A DNA stretch of 64,000 nucleotides. Origin: Dama dama. Its lineage: Eukaryota; Chordata; Mammalia; Artiodactyla; Cervidae. Shown here piece after piece: positions 1 to 11,570 of this stretch (position 1 is its first letter; every line of letters starts with the position of its first letter). Where the stretch lies: NCBI RefSeq assembly GCF_033118175.1, contig NC_083689.1, positions 28,750,501-28,814,500 on the forward strand, read 5' to 3'. The position numbers and the translations under genes are program-made. The notes beneath the pieces were generated by a model. It saw nothing but the letters and a program-made list of their open reading frames with translations. It had not been told where the DNA came from and did no database searches.

Positions 1-532
1 TCTGTCAAATGTGAAAAGATCCCTCTCATGACTCTAAGCTTTTCTTTCTTTTCTGAAACTTTGCTCTTAATATTTCATTGTAGTTTTACTGTATAGATCT
101 TATATCTCAATGAATTGTAATTTTTAACATTATGTAATACTTTTTTGGACTCAGTGATTGCTTTCTGTACTTGAATTCCATTCTATTTGATACTATTACT
201 ACTTTTATATCATTTATATTTTCCCTGATTTTTCTCTGTCTTGTTTTCTGCTCTTGTCATTTTATTTTGATGGTTTTCTTATAGACAGAACAGAGCTAAG
301 TTTTGTTACTCTAATCAGATCGACAAATGTTTTTTTCTTTGATTAAAAACTGCTTATGTTTGTGTTTATTGTGATTTCAGTATGTTTGGTTTATTCTCAT
401 TATTTTGCTTTATTTATAAAGATCACTATATTTTGTAGTTTTCCTTTCCTTCTCTGCCTGTCATTTTGGCTTAATCACTTACATTTCACGCCTCTGCCTC
501 CATCGCTATTCTTCCCTAAGTAAGCAATTCTG
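1..532. other. Intron, AT-rich, possible old L1 remnant
   Basis: This T-rich stretch contains long pyrimidine runs and sequence reminiscent of an antisense, very diverged L1 ORF2. I cannot place it with confidence and see no exon signals. Confidence 0.3.
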
Positions 533-751
533 TGAAGTGAAATGTTAGTCGCTCAGTCATGTCTGACTCTTTGTGACTCCATGGACTGTAGCCCGACAGG
601 CTCTCCTGTCCATGGAATTCTCCAGGCCAGAATACTGGAGTGAGGAGCCATTCCCTTCTCCAGGGAATCTTCCCAACCCAACCCAGGCTTCAAACCCGGG
701 TCTCCTGCATTGCAGGCAGATTCTTTACCATTTGAGTCACCAAGGTAGCCC
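533..751 (-). mobile_element. Bov-tA SINE
   Basis: Read on the - strand it begins with a tRNA-derived head (GGGCTACCTTGGTGACTCA) and the box-B-like GGTTTGAAGCCTGGG, followed by the BovA body ending in GACTGAGCGACTA. This is a full-length ruminant tRNA-type SINE. The ORF in it is spurious. Confidence 0.9.
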
Positions 752-2460
752 TAAGAAATTCTGTATTCTTCGTTAAACTAATGATTACCATTGTATTGAA
801 ACCTCTTTTCTTCTCTTACACCTGTTCAGCAGTGTAGAAATTAAATAATGCCTATTCCTCTCATCCCTAGACATTTTACTTTTTCACATCTCCCAGTCCG
901 AAGTTGAGATCTTAGAAATAAATTTTTTCCGAGTCCTCACTATGGCAAGTATCTCCCCTGTTCTTCAGTTCCTGACATTATCATTTTAGGCTACTGTCTA
1001 ATAGGCTCTTTTGTTGCAAGAATCCTTTCTCAAAAATTATAATAACCTATAAATATTTTTTCACTGTATTTTAAATCTTGACACTACGAATGAGAAAACT
1101 AATGCTAGGCTATTCTGTCTTCATTGTAGATAGCCTGTTCTTTCTTTCTGGAAATGGAAAGATTCTTCTCTTTCTGGTCTTAAGGTTCAAATATCTAGAG
1201 ATTTCATGGGGCTCTTTTTTAAAAAATATATCTTTTCCCCATTATTCTTGTCTAGAACATTCTGGTCTTCAGTCTCTAACAAGTCTCACCTTTTACATAT
1301 TAATTTCTCAGGAATTTTGCTTTGTGCTGCAAGCTGTTTCTTCCATCTGATCTTCCAGACAGCTAATTTAAATTGAAGCAGTGACCATTTGTTTTTCTGT
1401 TGAGTTTGAATATTGAAAGGGTTTACTTTCTTAAGCCAAAAAAAAAAAAAAAACAAACCAGCTTTAGTCTTTTAATATGTGTTTGTCTATTCATGAAGCG
1501 AATCCCCTTAGTACCTAAGCTAGTCAGGCTCCCTGGGTTTCTCTAGCAGTTACAAACATGCCATCTTTGTAAGATATAGTCTTTTTTATTCTACTGAGCT
1601 GGTATGGCAGTACTGTAACTTTCCTGCTGAGTGGTCACAGGGGCATCTTTTGCTGTCGAGCCTCTCCTGGTGCTTATGTGTGAGGAACAGGTATACGGCT
1701 CCAACCAGAGAGCCAGAAATGAGTCATTTTACTAGTGTAGACCACCACCCCTGCCAGGCCACCCCTGCCAGGAGGACCTGGTGACCACCTGCTGGTCTTC
1801 ATGTGGCAAGTCACAGAAGCAAGTCTACCCTTTGCAAGTCAAGTAGAGCCGATGATGGATGCTCCCTGGGTCTTTTTAGAAGTCCTAATGACCTTGGTAT
1901 TTTTTGCTTTTTTGCATTTGCTTAACACTCCCAAAAAGCTAAAACCCCAGTTACAGGATCACATGGCATTTATTGTCTTCTCAGGAGAAATCTCAGCCCC
2001 ACCTTGCTAGTTAGATGTTATATTGGAAGTTCTATGTCAGGACAGAATCACAGAGAAGGGCTTTTGTTTTCCAGCCGTATAGTGTATCACATTTCCAGGG
2101 AAAGCTATGGTTTACGAGGTTTGGTTGACTCAATATATATATGTAGCTGTCTGTGTGACTCAGGAGGAGATGATTTAGGCAGAAATTTCAGAAAGAAAGC
2201 AATTGCATGCATATTATTGCATCCATATTATTATATAAAGTGTCTGTCATTAAATTGTGCCTATTATTTTATTCGCTGCTGCTTTAATCCAGTCTTGTGA
2301 TCTCATTGTATTTGATTCAAGGAATGTATAAGGTCCATTCAGATATTGGTTTCCGTTGACTGTTTCTGACTTCGTTGATAATGGGTAAATGTTTTGTGAT
2401 CTGTATTACTTTTCCCTGAAATTATTCAGGCTTACTTAATTATATAATAGGTTTTTCTTC
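752..2460. other. Intron without recognised gene
   Basis: The stretch holds a poly(A) tract near 1439-1453 and a 14-bp tandem duplication at 1745-1772 (two copies of CCACCCCTGCCAGG). A possible antisense old LINE lies at 780-1340. The part around 2190-2340, with ATTATTGCAT-like motifs, contains no repeat I know and could be conserved non-coding DNA. Confidence 0.4.
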
Positions 2461-2931
2461 AGTTCACTTCAGTTCAGTCACTCAGTTGTGTCTGACTCTT
2501 CGTGACCCCATGAATCGCAGCATGCCAGGCCTCCCTGTCCATCACCAACTCCCAGAGTTTACTCAAACTCATGCCCATCAAGTTGGTGATGCCATCCAGC
2601 CATCTCATCCTCTGTCGTCCCCTTCTCCTCCTGCCCCCAATCCCTCCCAGCGTCAGGGTCTTTTCCAATGAGTCAACTCTTCGCATGATGTGGCCCAAGT
2701 ATTGGAGTTTCAGCTTCAGCATCAGTCCTTCCAGTGAACACCCAGGACTGATCTCCTTTAGGATGGACTGGTTGGATTGCCTTGTAGTCCAAGGGACTCT
2801 CAAGAGTCTTCTCCAACACCACAGTTCAAAAGCATCAATTCTTCGGCACTTGGCTTTCTTCACAGTCCAACTCTCACATCCGTACATGACGACTGGAAAA
2901 ACCATAGCCTTGACTAGATGGACCTTTGTTT
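2461..2931 (-). mobile_element. BovB LINE 3' end, 5'-truncated
   Basis: The - strand carries the last roughly 470 bp of BovB, an RTE-clade LINE. It encodes the degenerate C-terminal stretch KAKCRRIDAFELWCWRRL and ends in the ACTGAACTGAA-type tail. It is antisense to FBN2. The 143-residue - strand reading frame is this element, not a host gene. Confidence 0.92.
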
Positions 2932-3734
2932 TTCTTAGGTACCATAAAATTGGTACTTTATTGATTTGACTTGCATATTATCCATCTTGTGTGTGAATCA
3001 TTTATGTCTGTGAGTCCCTGGTATTTTCATCATTTTAACTTTTTGCTTCAGAAGTGACAGTATCTGTCTGCTTAAATAATCTGCTTAAATAAGTTTATAA
3101 TCTTATGCAATTTCTGTCATCCTTAAAGTAAGTTAATTGGTTTTGCTCTTGGGAGAGTGCACTTTAAGTTCATAGGCAGTGAGTTTTAGGACTACATCTC
3201 TGATGGCCCTCCTCCTTATGAAATGTGACATCAAGGATAGCAATTTTGTTTGCATCATTGGCCAGCACCTAATTATCTTTCCTCCCTCTTCATTCTTCAA
3301 GTGCCCTTTGATGTCAGCAGTAGCCTTGTGCTTTGAAAGACCAGAGAATGGTGAAAGAGGTTCTTATTTGCTGAGTCCACGTTCTGCTGAAATATTAAGT
3401 AACAGTATTATGTTAGAAACAAAATGCAATACAACTGTGGTCATTAAAGTAATTACTCATCTATTTGCAGAAGCAGGGTCTTTAATGTTTCTCTGTTAGA
3501 GAATTTCTCCCTAACGTAATCTGGCTAGATGGAGACTCATCTTTGGGAAAAATCAGAAACAAAGCAAGACTGGACTTGCTCATTGGGAATTAGGAGATTG
3601 TACTTGGGCTGGGAGGAGGCATTTGTTGAACTGTGACAGTATTCACTTAAATGGTAAAGGGGTTTGTTCTGTTAGGAGATAGCAAAGTTACCAAAAATTG
3701 AGACTGAATATTCTGTGTCTTGGGGAGTAGCAAA
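2932..3734. other. Intron without recognised gene
   Basis: No repeat that I can name and no exon with splice signals in frame. The sequence is moderately AT-rich and appears single-copy. Confidence 0.4.
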
Positions 3735-3925
3735 TGCAGCAGGTGTGAGGTAGATGGCCAAGTCCAGTGCCAGGTCACTTTTTATCAGCTCTTTGATTCT
3801 CCACATATTACTTAGTGTATGAATTTTAGTTTTTTCATGTGTAAAAATGACACACTTTTTTAGCACTTCAAAATAAATTGAGATAGTTTATAGAAAGAGT
3901 CATTATAAAGTGCCTACCTTAAAGA
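3735..3925 (+). mobile_element. MIR SINE remnant
   Basis: The order of motifs follows MIR: a degraded 'cttggcaagtca', the T-rich cTCTTTGATTCTCC, TTTTTTCATGTGTAAAAATG, then ATTGAGATAGTTTATAGAAAG. It is heavily diverged, as expected of this old mammalian element. Confidence 0.5.
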
Positions 3926-4059
3926 CTTAATTTTCTTCTCTTGCTTGTTAGTACGTAGGGACAATGAGTTGCCCTGTCAGAGATGCCGTTTTTCACTCAT
4001 TGAATGAACACAAACCATTTGCTTCTACTCAGTGCTGGAAGGAGTGGACTACTGTTGAG

Positions 4060-4250
4060 AGTATATATGGTTACCACTTATTCAGAGAACAATTCTGTAA
4101 TATTTTTAAAACTGGCTAGTTGAGCCAACAATTCCAGTGCTAGGAATTCACCTTATAGAAAACCTTCCAAGCTATGTAGGAAAGACCCATGCAGCATTCT
4201 GTCCCTTTGTGGGCAGTTGTGAACAACATAAATAACTATCCCAAAGAAGG
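4060..4250 (+). mobile_element. Old L1 3' fragment
   Basis: CAACAATTCCAGTGCTAGGAATTCACC resembles the L1 'cagcaattccacttctaggaattta' segment, and it is followed by a degraded GCAGCATT...GTGAACAACATAAATAACTATCCC. It is old and short. Confidence 0.45.
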
Positions 4251-4394
4251 TGGGAAGTGTGGAAAAGGGGATGTTTCAGAGTCCTCAGTGGTGACTCTCT
4301 ATATAAAAAAAGACTCAAGGTTTTTTATTTTGGTGTTAAAAACTCGTTTGTTTTATTTAAAAGTGATTTCAAAGTCCTGATTATTTTAGGAATT

Positions 4395-4930
4395 TAAAAA
4401 AAAAATATTGTTTAATTGTGTAGAACATATAATGTGAAATTTATCGTCATGACCGTTTTTAAATGTACAGTTCCAATGGCATTAAATTCATTCACAGTTT
4501 TGTGCAGCTATCATCACCATTCATCCATAAACTGAAACTCTGAACCCATTAAACACTAATTCCCCACCTATCCCCCAACCCCTGACAAGCCCTGTTCTAC
4601 TTTCTGTATCTATGAATGTGGTTACGTTCATAGACATAGACATTTTATATAGGTGGAATCGTTCAGTATTTTTTCTTTTTGTAACTGGCTTATTTTACTC
4701 AGAATAACTTCCTTAAGGTTCATCCATGTTGTAGCATGTGTCAGAATGTCTTTCTGTTTAAAGGCTGAATACTATTCCATTGCATGTATTTTGTTTATTC
4801 ATTCATCAGTCAATGGACATGTAAGTTGTGTCCACTTCTTAGCTGTTGTGAATAATGCTGTTGTATACATGGTTGTCCAAATATCTCTTCAAATTCCTGC
4901 TTTCAGTTCTTTAGGGTATATTCCTTGAAC
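4395..4930 (-). mobile_element. Old L1 3' region, antisense
   Basis: The + strand shows the complement of the L1 end: TTCATCCATGTTGTAGCATG, GAATACTATTCCATTGCATG and CAATGGACATGTAAG with AGCTGTTGTGAATAATGCTG. These are standard landmarks of antisense L1M-type elements. It is strongly diverged. Confidence 0.75.
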
Positions 4931-5091
4931 TTTTAAATTTAGCTTGTAAATATCACTCATCTATTAATAAGTCTGGCAGATTTTAATAGTCACTCTAAGA
5001 GGCCTTTAAATAGTATTTGGTTCCATTTTCATATGTTGTTAATGGAACACCTCCCTACCTTTTAAACTGCTATAATATATTGAATACACCT

Positions 5092-5191
5092 AAGTATTCT
5101 TGCCTGGAAAATCCCATGGACTGAGGATTCTGGTAGGCTACTCTCCATGGGGTCGCAAAGAGTCGGACACGACTGAGCGACTTCACTTCAC
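5092..5191 (+). mobile_element. BovA monomer fragment
   Basis: It runs from AGTATTCTTGCCTGGAAAAT to GGACACGACTGAGCGACTTC with a CTTCACTTCA tail. The tRNA head and the first half of the body are missing. Confidence 0.85.
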
Positions 5192-5460
5192 TTAATATCT
5201 CCCTTAAGTACTTAAATTACACAACTTAAAAACCTTTTTAAGTACTCAAATAGCTCTCATAAACCTAATTAAAATTTGAATGTCTAAATACTCAAACAAA
5301 TTTATAAAAATCTGAAGTTCACATAAATGATCCAGTTCTGTATGTAAGCATAGTCACATTTTAACATGAAAAATCACAACTCTAAATAAGTTACCTAATT
5401 CTTTATTTTGAACTGTGCTTACAGAGCAATCTAATAGAGTGAACCACATGCCATTAAACA

Positions 5461-5643
5461 TCGTTTAGTTGCTAAGTTGTGTCTAACTCTTTTGCAACCC
5501 CCTGGACTGTAACCTGCCAGGTTCCTCTGTCCGTGGAATTTTCTAGACAAGAACATTTTGGTATTGGTGTCCATTTCCTGAGCCAGGGATTGAACCCGTG
5601 TCTCCTGCTTGGTGGCAGATTCTTTACCACTGAGCCACCAGGA
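5461..5643 (-). mobile_element. Bov-tA SINE, diverged
   Basis: The - strand shows the tRNA-like head (TGGTGGCTCAGTGGTAAAGA) and a BovA body carrying several small deletions. It is separated by only a few bases from a second copy in the same orientation. Confidence 0.85.
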
Positions 5644-5649
5644 ATATTG

Positions 5650-5862
5650 AAAGTGAAAGTGTTAGTCTCTCAGTGGTGTCTGACTCTTTGCGACCCCATG
5701 GGCTATAACCTGCCAGGTTCCTCTGTCCATGGAATTCTCCAGGCCAGAATACTGGAGTGGATTGCCATTTCCTTCTCCAGGGGATCTTCCCAAGCCAGGG
5801 ATCGAACCCAAGTCTCCTGCATTGCAGATGGATTCTTTACCACTGAGCCACCAGGGAAGCCT
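5650..5862 (-). mobile_element. Bov-tA SINE
   Basis: This is a nearly complete copy: the head AGGCTTCCCTGGTGGCTCAG is on the - strand, and the body ends GAGAGACTAACACTTTCAC. It is less diverged than its neighbour at 5461-5643, so it is probably the younger of the pair. Confidence 0.92.
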
Positions 5863-7659
5863 GAGGAAATGTTACAGGTGCATACATTTTGCACAGGTTC
5901 TTAATTTAATGGCTTTGATTCTCTTCAACATTTCTGTACTTAATTCTAAAATTTACTGATGTTGGCAGTTGTTTGTCCATCATGGAAGATAATTGCTATC
6001 TCATTTATCTGAGTTAAATATTTAAACCCACCATGAAGTCTGGACTTGCAGACATTCAGGTAAATTTTATTGAGACTAAGGAAACTATATAATTTGAGGT
6101 GTTCCCTTCCCTGCATGCTCTAGTTATATCTGTGATCAGAGATTTCAGCTGGCAGACTGACTAGATAGATTCTCAATTAGAACCATAATGGGATGCAGTC
6201 AACTTTATTGTCATTGCTCTGTCAACAATGCCATTACTCAAAGGAGGCGGTCATGTCGCCAGGATCATTTGACTTAGGTTTCACACATTCCAGAGATCTG
6301 CATTGTACTCACTCCTGTCTGCAGCTCCCACACAGGGCGATTGCTGGATTGCATGTCGTGTTTCTTTGGTTCCTGAGAATAGAAATGCTGCCTTCTTGCT
6401 TAAGTTCAAAGACTGTGGAACTTGATGGGAAATCTTACATATTTTCATACACTGTCTGGGATCAGGGAATTCTTTATATACTAAAGTGGGGATGAATGGA
6501 GTTTTGAATATCTTTAGGGCATTATCTGGCTGCACAACTCCAGGGGATGTCATTTACATTAGAGTAGTTGTGGGTAGCTTTCCTGAATTATGCAGTGTCC
6601 ATCTGTGCAGCTGTGGACCATAATTGCATTCTACTGACAGTTAAATAAATAATACTGTAACCACATGGACAGCTGATGTACAGCTATCTCTATGACTCAT
6701 TTCCCTTCTCCTGTGGGGCTTCTTGGGGACACCTCATCTGTTGACCTTACTGCTTTCTCTCACTTCTTATCTGTCCATCTGTTCCTTTTCTCACTCCCCG
6801 TCTCACCCAGTGTAGATCCCACAGTCTATAAATGTGTCCTAACACATCTGCTGTTCGGAATCTTTTTCTTCTCTGACGACAAAACTCTAGCCCTGGATGC
6901 ACCCTTATCTCTCAGAGAGCTTCTCTGCTTCCTAGAGCTATTGGAAAAAGTCACAACACAGACAGGGGGAGCCCACTCTAAATTCAACCTGATTCATCCA
7001 CCACAGAGACGTGTTGGATGTTCCCTGGGAATCCTCTGTGGATTCTTAGGACAGCGTCCTCTCCTGAGAGGTATCTTCGGTGTCCATCTCAATTAGCCTC
7101 CATGATCTGACGCTCCAACAACCTCTGCCAGAGACCTAGTGTCCACCTCCTGTTTCACAAGGAAAAGGAAAGGTATCCAAGAGGTCAGGACTCCGTCTAC
7201 TCTGCTATATAAACATGCCGACCTCTCTGTGTAATTTGCCCTTCTTCCCTTGGGTTACAAGAACAGGGTTTTTGTTCTTCTGTCTAAGGATAGCTCCTCT
7301 ACACAAATTCTGGTTTCATTCTCCGCCTGATTGCTTAGGGGTCTCGCACTAGAAATTATTGTCTTTTAGAAATCCTTGTCTCTTCCGCAAAAGAAAACAA
7401 ACAAAAGAATAAATAAGCAAAAAACGAAAACAAGAAAATTTTTTCTCTCAATCCCAAATCCCCTGCAGATCTATTTTTGTCTTTACCTCCCAGAAACCTT
7501 TCCAAAGGTTGTCTGGTTGTCCACATGATGATAATGCTCACCTATTGTTACCTAGCACTGTTTAGCATCTCTAATTATACTAAGAGGACTTGAGAAATAT
7601 AGCAGAATTCTCAAATATATTGAATTGTATTCATTTGAAGTAAAATGGTAACATAGGCT
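5863..7659. other. Intron without recognised gene
   Basis: No repeat I can name firmly. A more GC-balanced, CT-rich segment at about 6690-7300 may be part of an ancient L2-like LINE, but the match is too weak to call. The 134-residue + strand frame within it has no flanking splice signals in a fibrillin phase. Confidence 0.35.
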
Positions 7660-8352
7660 ATAATAATGATAGAAAGCAGAAACTATTAGCAAGGATGTGG
7701 AGGAATTAGAATCTCATTCATTACTGGTAGGAATGTAAAATCATGAAGTTATTTTGATAAACAGTTTGACACTTTATTTAACAATGAAACATATATTCTC
7801 CATACAGCCCAGCAAAAAGACCAATACTTGGTTATCAGATGTGATACATCCATACAGTTGGAGAAGGAAATGGCTACACACTCCAGTATTATTGCCCCTT
7901 GAATCCCATGGACAGAGGAGCCTGGCAGGCTACAGTCCATGGGGTTGCAAAGAGTTGGACACAACTGAGCAACTGATATAATATCCATATAGTGGAATAT
8001 TATTCAGCAGTAAAAAGAATTGAAGTGCTGACTCATGCATGCCACATAGCAAGCATGGATAGTCCTCAAGTACATTATGCTAACTAAAAGAAGTTGGACA
8101 GAAAAAAAAAAAAGATCACATACTGTTTGACTTCATTTCTATGAAATTTTCCAGAAAAGGCAACTTTATAGGGACAGAAAGACCAGTAGTTGACAGGGGC
8201 TGAGGATGAGCACAAGGAATCTTCCTGGGATTATGCAAGTGTTCTAAAATTGGGTTGTGGTGATGGTTGCACAATTCAATAACATTTATGGAAAATTATT
8301 GAATCTTACATGTAAGATGGGTGAATATGTGCTGTGTAAGTTAAAGGAATTT
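7660..8352 (+). mobile_element. L1 3' UTR (old L1M type), interrupted by a SINE
   Basis: L1 3' landmarks run in sense order: CATTACTGGTAGGAATGTAAAAT, GTGGAATATTATTCAGCAG, AAGTACATTATGCTAACTAAAAG, TTGACAGGGGCTGAGGATG, and a terminal region after TGGGTTGTGGTGATGGTTG. A BovA piece at 7858-7982 splits it. Confidence 0.8.
7858..7982 (+). mobile_element. BovA element nested in L1
   Basis: It runs from TTGGAGAAGGAAATGGCTAC to GGACACAACTGAGCAACTGA. The L1 sequence ATCCATACAGT at its left is repeated at its right as ATCCATATAGT (7983-7993), a target-site duplication with one change. The SINE therefore arrived after the L1. Confidence 0.85.
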
Positions 8353-10274
8353 AATTTTTGATGAGATTGCTAATTGTGCCCATTGGTTAATGTGAATAAA
8401 AGTGGAATTATATTAGAAAATCAAAATAGCAATATTTATGTTTCACAGGATAATTTTTAACAAAATTCTCTTCGTCATATGGTAATGAGGAAAATATCTG
8501 TTTACAGCTCACTGAATCTGACATACCAGTTGTTAAGCAGCTTGCCCCGTTCTGCCCTTCGTTACTTCACTGCACGTATGACCTTCACTATGAATGGTTA
8601 GCATGGTCTACAGGAACATTTTACCCACAGGGAAACTGTGATGAACGTATAGCCAGCCATAACATTTAATTAAGGCCTCTCAGTACTCTTTGACCATAGT
8701 TAAAATGCTAGTAAAGTCTGGGACAGAATGTTTTTAATCTGATCAGGAAATTTAAATCTCTTTTCGATATCTAATATTTGTTCACATTTTCCTTGTTAGT
8801 GTTTCTGGAAGAAGTAGGTTACGTTGTAAGTTTGAAAGCAAAATGTAACCAGAGAAGAAAGTAGATTCAGTGCAGTCTTAACAAAGGGAAATACAGGCAA
8901 AAGAAATAAAGAATGGTTAACTCTGTTCCTGGGAAGGGGGGAGTCTGGGGTTGATTAATGAGGGCCTTCACCTGGAAAGTTTTGTTGCAGAGGGTGTTCT
9001 TATCTAGATAGTCCTCGTCTCCAAAAAGAGCAAAGAGGAGATAATTTTAAGAAGGTGTTGTAGTTAGAAGAAAAGAATTTTTGACAAATTGGTTTACTTA
9101 AGAATGAAATTATGGCTCTATTCAGGCTTCTCTGTGGGAATCCTGAAAGTGTACAGAATGTGAACATAGGTATATATGAACGAATCTATCAAAAAGTGTG
9201 TTAGCTTTTTGGTGAAGAATGGACTTTTCCCTACTTGTTCAGGACTGGATATAGTTTATCATAAGTCTGATATTTATTTAAAAGGGGAAAATAATGTGTT
9301 GTCTGAAGGACAATAGAGTAGGTTTAAAAAATTTACAACCTGGCAATGTGTGATGTGGGGAGGGAGCATGTACAAGGTTGACATATCTACAAGTATAATA
9401 CAAAGATTGTCTTCTTCAAAAACATGATTTGTAGCCAGCACATCTGTTGTTCTTATGTAAGGGATTAAAATGAGCTATTTTTGTTGAAGTTTAGCTGCAG
9501 AGTAACAGAATGCTAAACCAACTTGCTACAAAGGTTACCTATTTTGGATTTTGTTTCCTTTGTATTGAACTTTTAAAATGTTTTTTTCTCTATCTGACAA
9601 AGCCTCATTCTTCATTAAAAAACAGAAATTTTTTGCGACTTTAAGTTGTATTTTTGTCATGTTACAGGATTCAGATGACATCTAAGTTGTTCTAGTTTAG
9701 CATTTTGAATGTTAAATTAGACCTCAATTTTATTCACCCCCCCCCCCCACCACCCAGGAGCAGTTTTTCATAAAAATGTTACCAACATTATTGACTGTTT
9801 TTCCATTGAATGTAACATTGTTTTGTTTTTACAAAAATCTGAAATAAACTTGTTCTGGCTTTCCCCTTCACATAGAATTAGGTTGTTTGCATAAAGGTTT
9901 ATCAGGAAATCCTGAATATCACCTTACATTCCCAAGAGTTAATAAACTGTATGCGTACAACCTCTATTTAAAAGGGGGGAAACTTATTCGCGTATTTTGT
10001 TGTAGTTCTGTAAATGTTAGTCATTTAACTTGTCAGTCTTTAGGAGACTGATGTTTCTCTGATTTCTTGTGTCTTTCAAAGTACAAGCAATAAAATTAAA
10101 GACTTATTAATGGTTCAGATCTGCTTAAAATAATACATATTTATGTATGTGTGTGTATATATGTACTGGTCATCTTATAAGGTCATTTGAGTAAACTATA
10201 ATGTAAAGATAGAAATGCCCAGCTTTCAAGTTGCTTATAGTCTAGATCTGTCCTTCTTAAACTCTAAGGTGCCT
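8353..10274. other. Intron without recognised gene
   Basis: No clear repeat apart from a 12-base C tract at 9737-9748 and a short TG/TA-rich run near 10141-10165. The region appears largely single-copy and contains no recognisable exon. Confidence 0.4.
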
Positions 10275-10286
10275 GTGGATCTCCTA

Positions 10287-10493
10287 GGTGACTCAGTGGT
10301 AAAGAATTTACTTGCCAATGTGGGAGACATGGGTTAAATCCCTGGGCCATGAAGATTCCCCAAAGGAGGAAATGGCAACCCACTCCGGTATTCTTGCCTG
10401 GAGAATCCCCACGGACAGAGGAGCCTGGCGGGCTATCAGTCCATGGGGTGGCAAAGAGTCAGACACAGCTGAGCAATTAAAACAATAGCAACA
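10287..10493 (+). mobile_element. Bov-tA SINE with 12-bp flanking duplication
   Basis: The tRNA-derived head GGTGACTCAGTGGTAAAGA and the BovA body ending GACACAGCTGAGCAATTAAA are present in sense. GTGGATCTCCTA occurs exactly at 10275-10286 and again at 10494-10505, a perfect target-site duplication. The extreme 5' bases of the head therefore overlap or are missing. Confidence 0.9.
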
Positions 10494-10505
10494 GTGGATC
10501 TCCTA

Positions 10506-10981
10506 AATATCTTGGGAAATGCATATCCTAGTTCAGTGAGTCTGGGATGACAGCCGAGTTTATCTCTAACCAGTTCTCAAGTGATGCATGTGTTGCTGGC
10601 CCATGAACCACTTTGAGATGCCAGGGTCATAGTAGACTATCCTTACTATTCATAGAAGAGCCTGCCTATAGATCATATGTGATGTACATTTGCTAAAGTT
10701 TTTATTGTCATGTAACAGAGCTGGACAATGGTACAAGCATCTTCTAGAAATCAGAGATCATATAATATTAACTTGGAAAGAGTCTATGATCATAGGCCTC
10801 ATTAGTACCATCTTTCTAGGTGAGCTCCACAGAGAACTAAACAGACTGACATGGAATCAGAAACCAAACTGTTGGTACTAAATGATTATAATCAACCTAG
10901 ACCGCCTAAATGTATACATATAGGCAGTATGGAAGGGTGTGTCTTCATTGGTTCTCTCCTGATTTTCTGAACTTTTTTCGG
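10506..10981. other. Intron without recognised gene
   Basis: AT-rich sequence with no repeat that I recognise. It ends abruptly at the GC-rich left arm of the large inverted repeat. Confidence 0.4.
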
Positions 10982-11123
10982 CCACCTGCGCCCTTGTGGC
11001 ACCTGCCCTAATGACTCCTCTGCACCTGTCAATATTCTGAAAACCCTGTATGCAAAACGGGACTTCAGAATACTGACAGGTGCAGGGGAGTCATTAGGGC
11101 AGGTGCCACAAGGGCGCAGGTGG
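10982..11123. repeat. Near-perfect long inverted repeat (60-bp arms, 22-nt loop)
   Basis: The left arm 10982-11041 and the right arm 11064-11123 are reverse complements at 58 of 60 positions. The two differences are 11019 T facing 11086 G (a U-G wobble in RNA) and 11032 A facing 11073 C. The loop is 11042-11063. In FBN2 pre-mRNA this would fold into one long hairpin. The arms are GC-rich within an AT-rich intron. The right arm runs on into GC-rich sequence while the left arm does not, which suggests that the left arm is the inverted copy. It resembles no MITE that I know. Confidence 0.95.
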
Positions 11124-11375
11124 GGAAACCCATGAGTGGGGAGGGCCGGGTGGCTGGGCCGTGGTGTCGTCGAGGGGACTCTTCACCACTGCCATGCAAC
11201 GAGACAGGCCTAGCATGGCCAGAACATCCAACTTTTTAAGAAATGCCAGAAATAGAAATTTCATGTGCAATTTCCCAATTTACATTGTTGGCTACTCATT
11301 TAAAACATTAGACGGGCCAAGAAAACACATCTGTGTCCCAGACACAGCCCTTGAGCCACCTATTTACAACATCTA
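11124..11375 (-). mobile_element. Possible hAT (Charlie-like) DNA transposon remnant
   Basis: The - strand of the 3' half reads like the common mammalian hAT tract 'ggtggctcaagggctgtatctggcccgcagatgtgtttt...ggcccg': here GGTGGCTCAAGGGCTGTGTC, then CAGATGTGTTTTCTTGGCCCG and AATGTTTTAAATGAG. The call rests on remembered similarity only. The GC-rich part may belong to the same element. Confidence 0.4.
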
Positions 11376-11570
11376 GGGTAGAATACATTGAAGTCTTGTA
11401 ATGCACTTCTCGTTATCGACACATTCTGAGTTTTCACGATGAAATTCGCTGGCCTTTTGTCATTCAGCATTTTGATCGGAAGAAAGTCTCTTGTTTTTTG
11501 TATTTGGAGGTGCTGGTGTTGAGATTGTTGAGTGGCTATAAAACCTGTCTCTCTGCCTTTCACATTCCAG

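Noticed and set aside
533..751. tRNA-like box sequences in this and the other Bov-tA copies as tRNA genes
   Set aside because: They are SINE heads joined to BovA bodies and cannot fold as complete tRNAs.
1745..1772. A 14-bp tandem duplication (CCACCCCTGCCAGG twice)
   Set aside because: Two copies only, with no further structure; it is an ordinary slippage event.
6692..7096. A 134-residue + strand frame as a possible exon or small gene
   Set aside because: No splice sites in phase 1, no domain similarity, and a composition like decayed repeat DNA.
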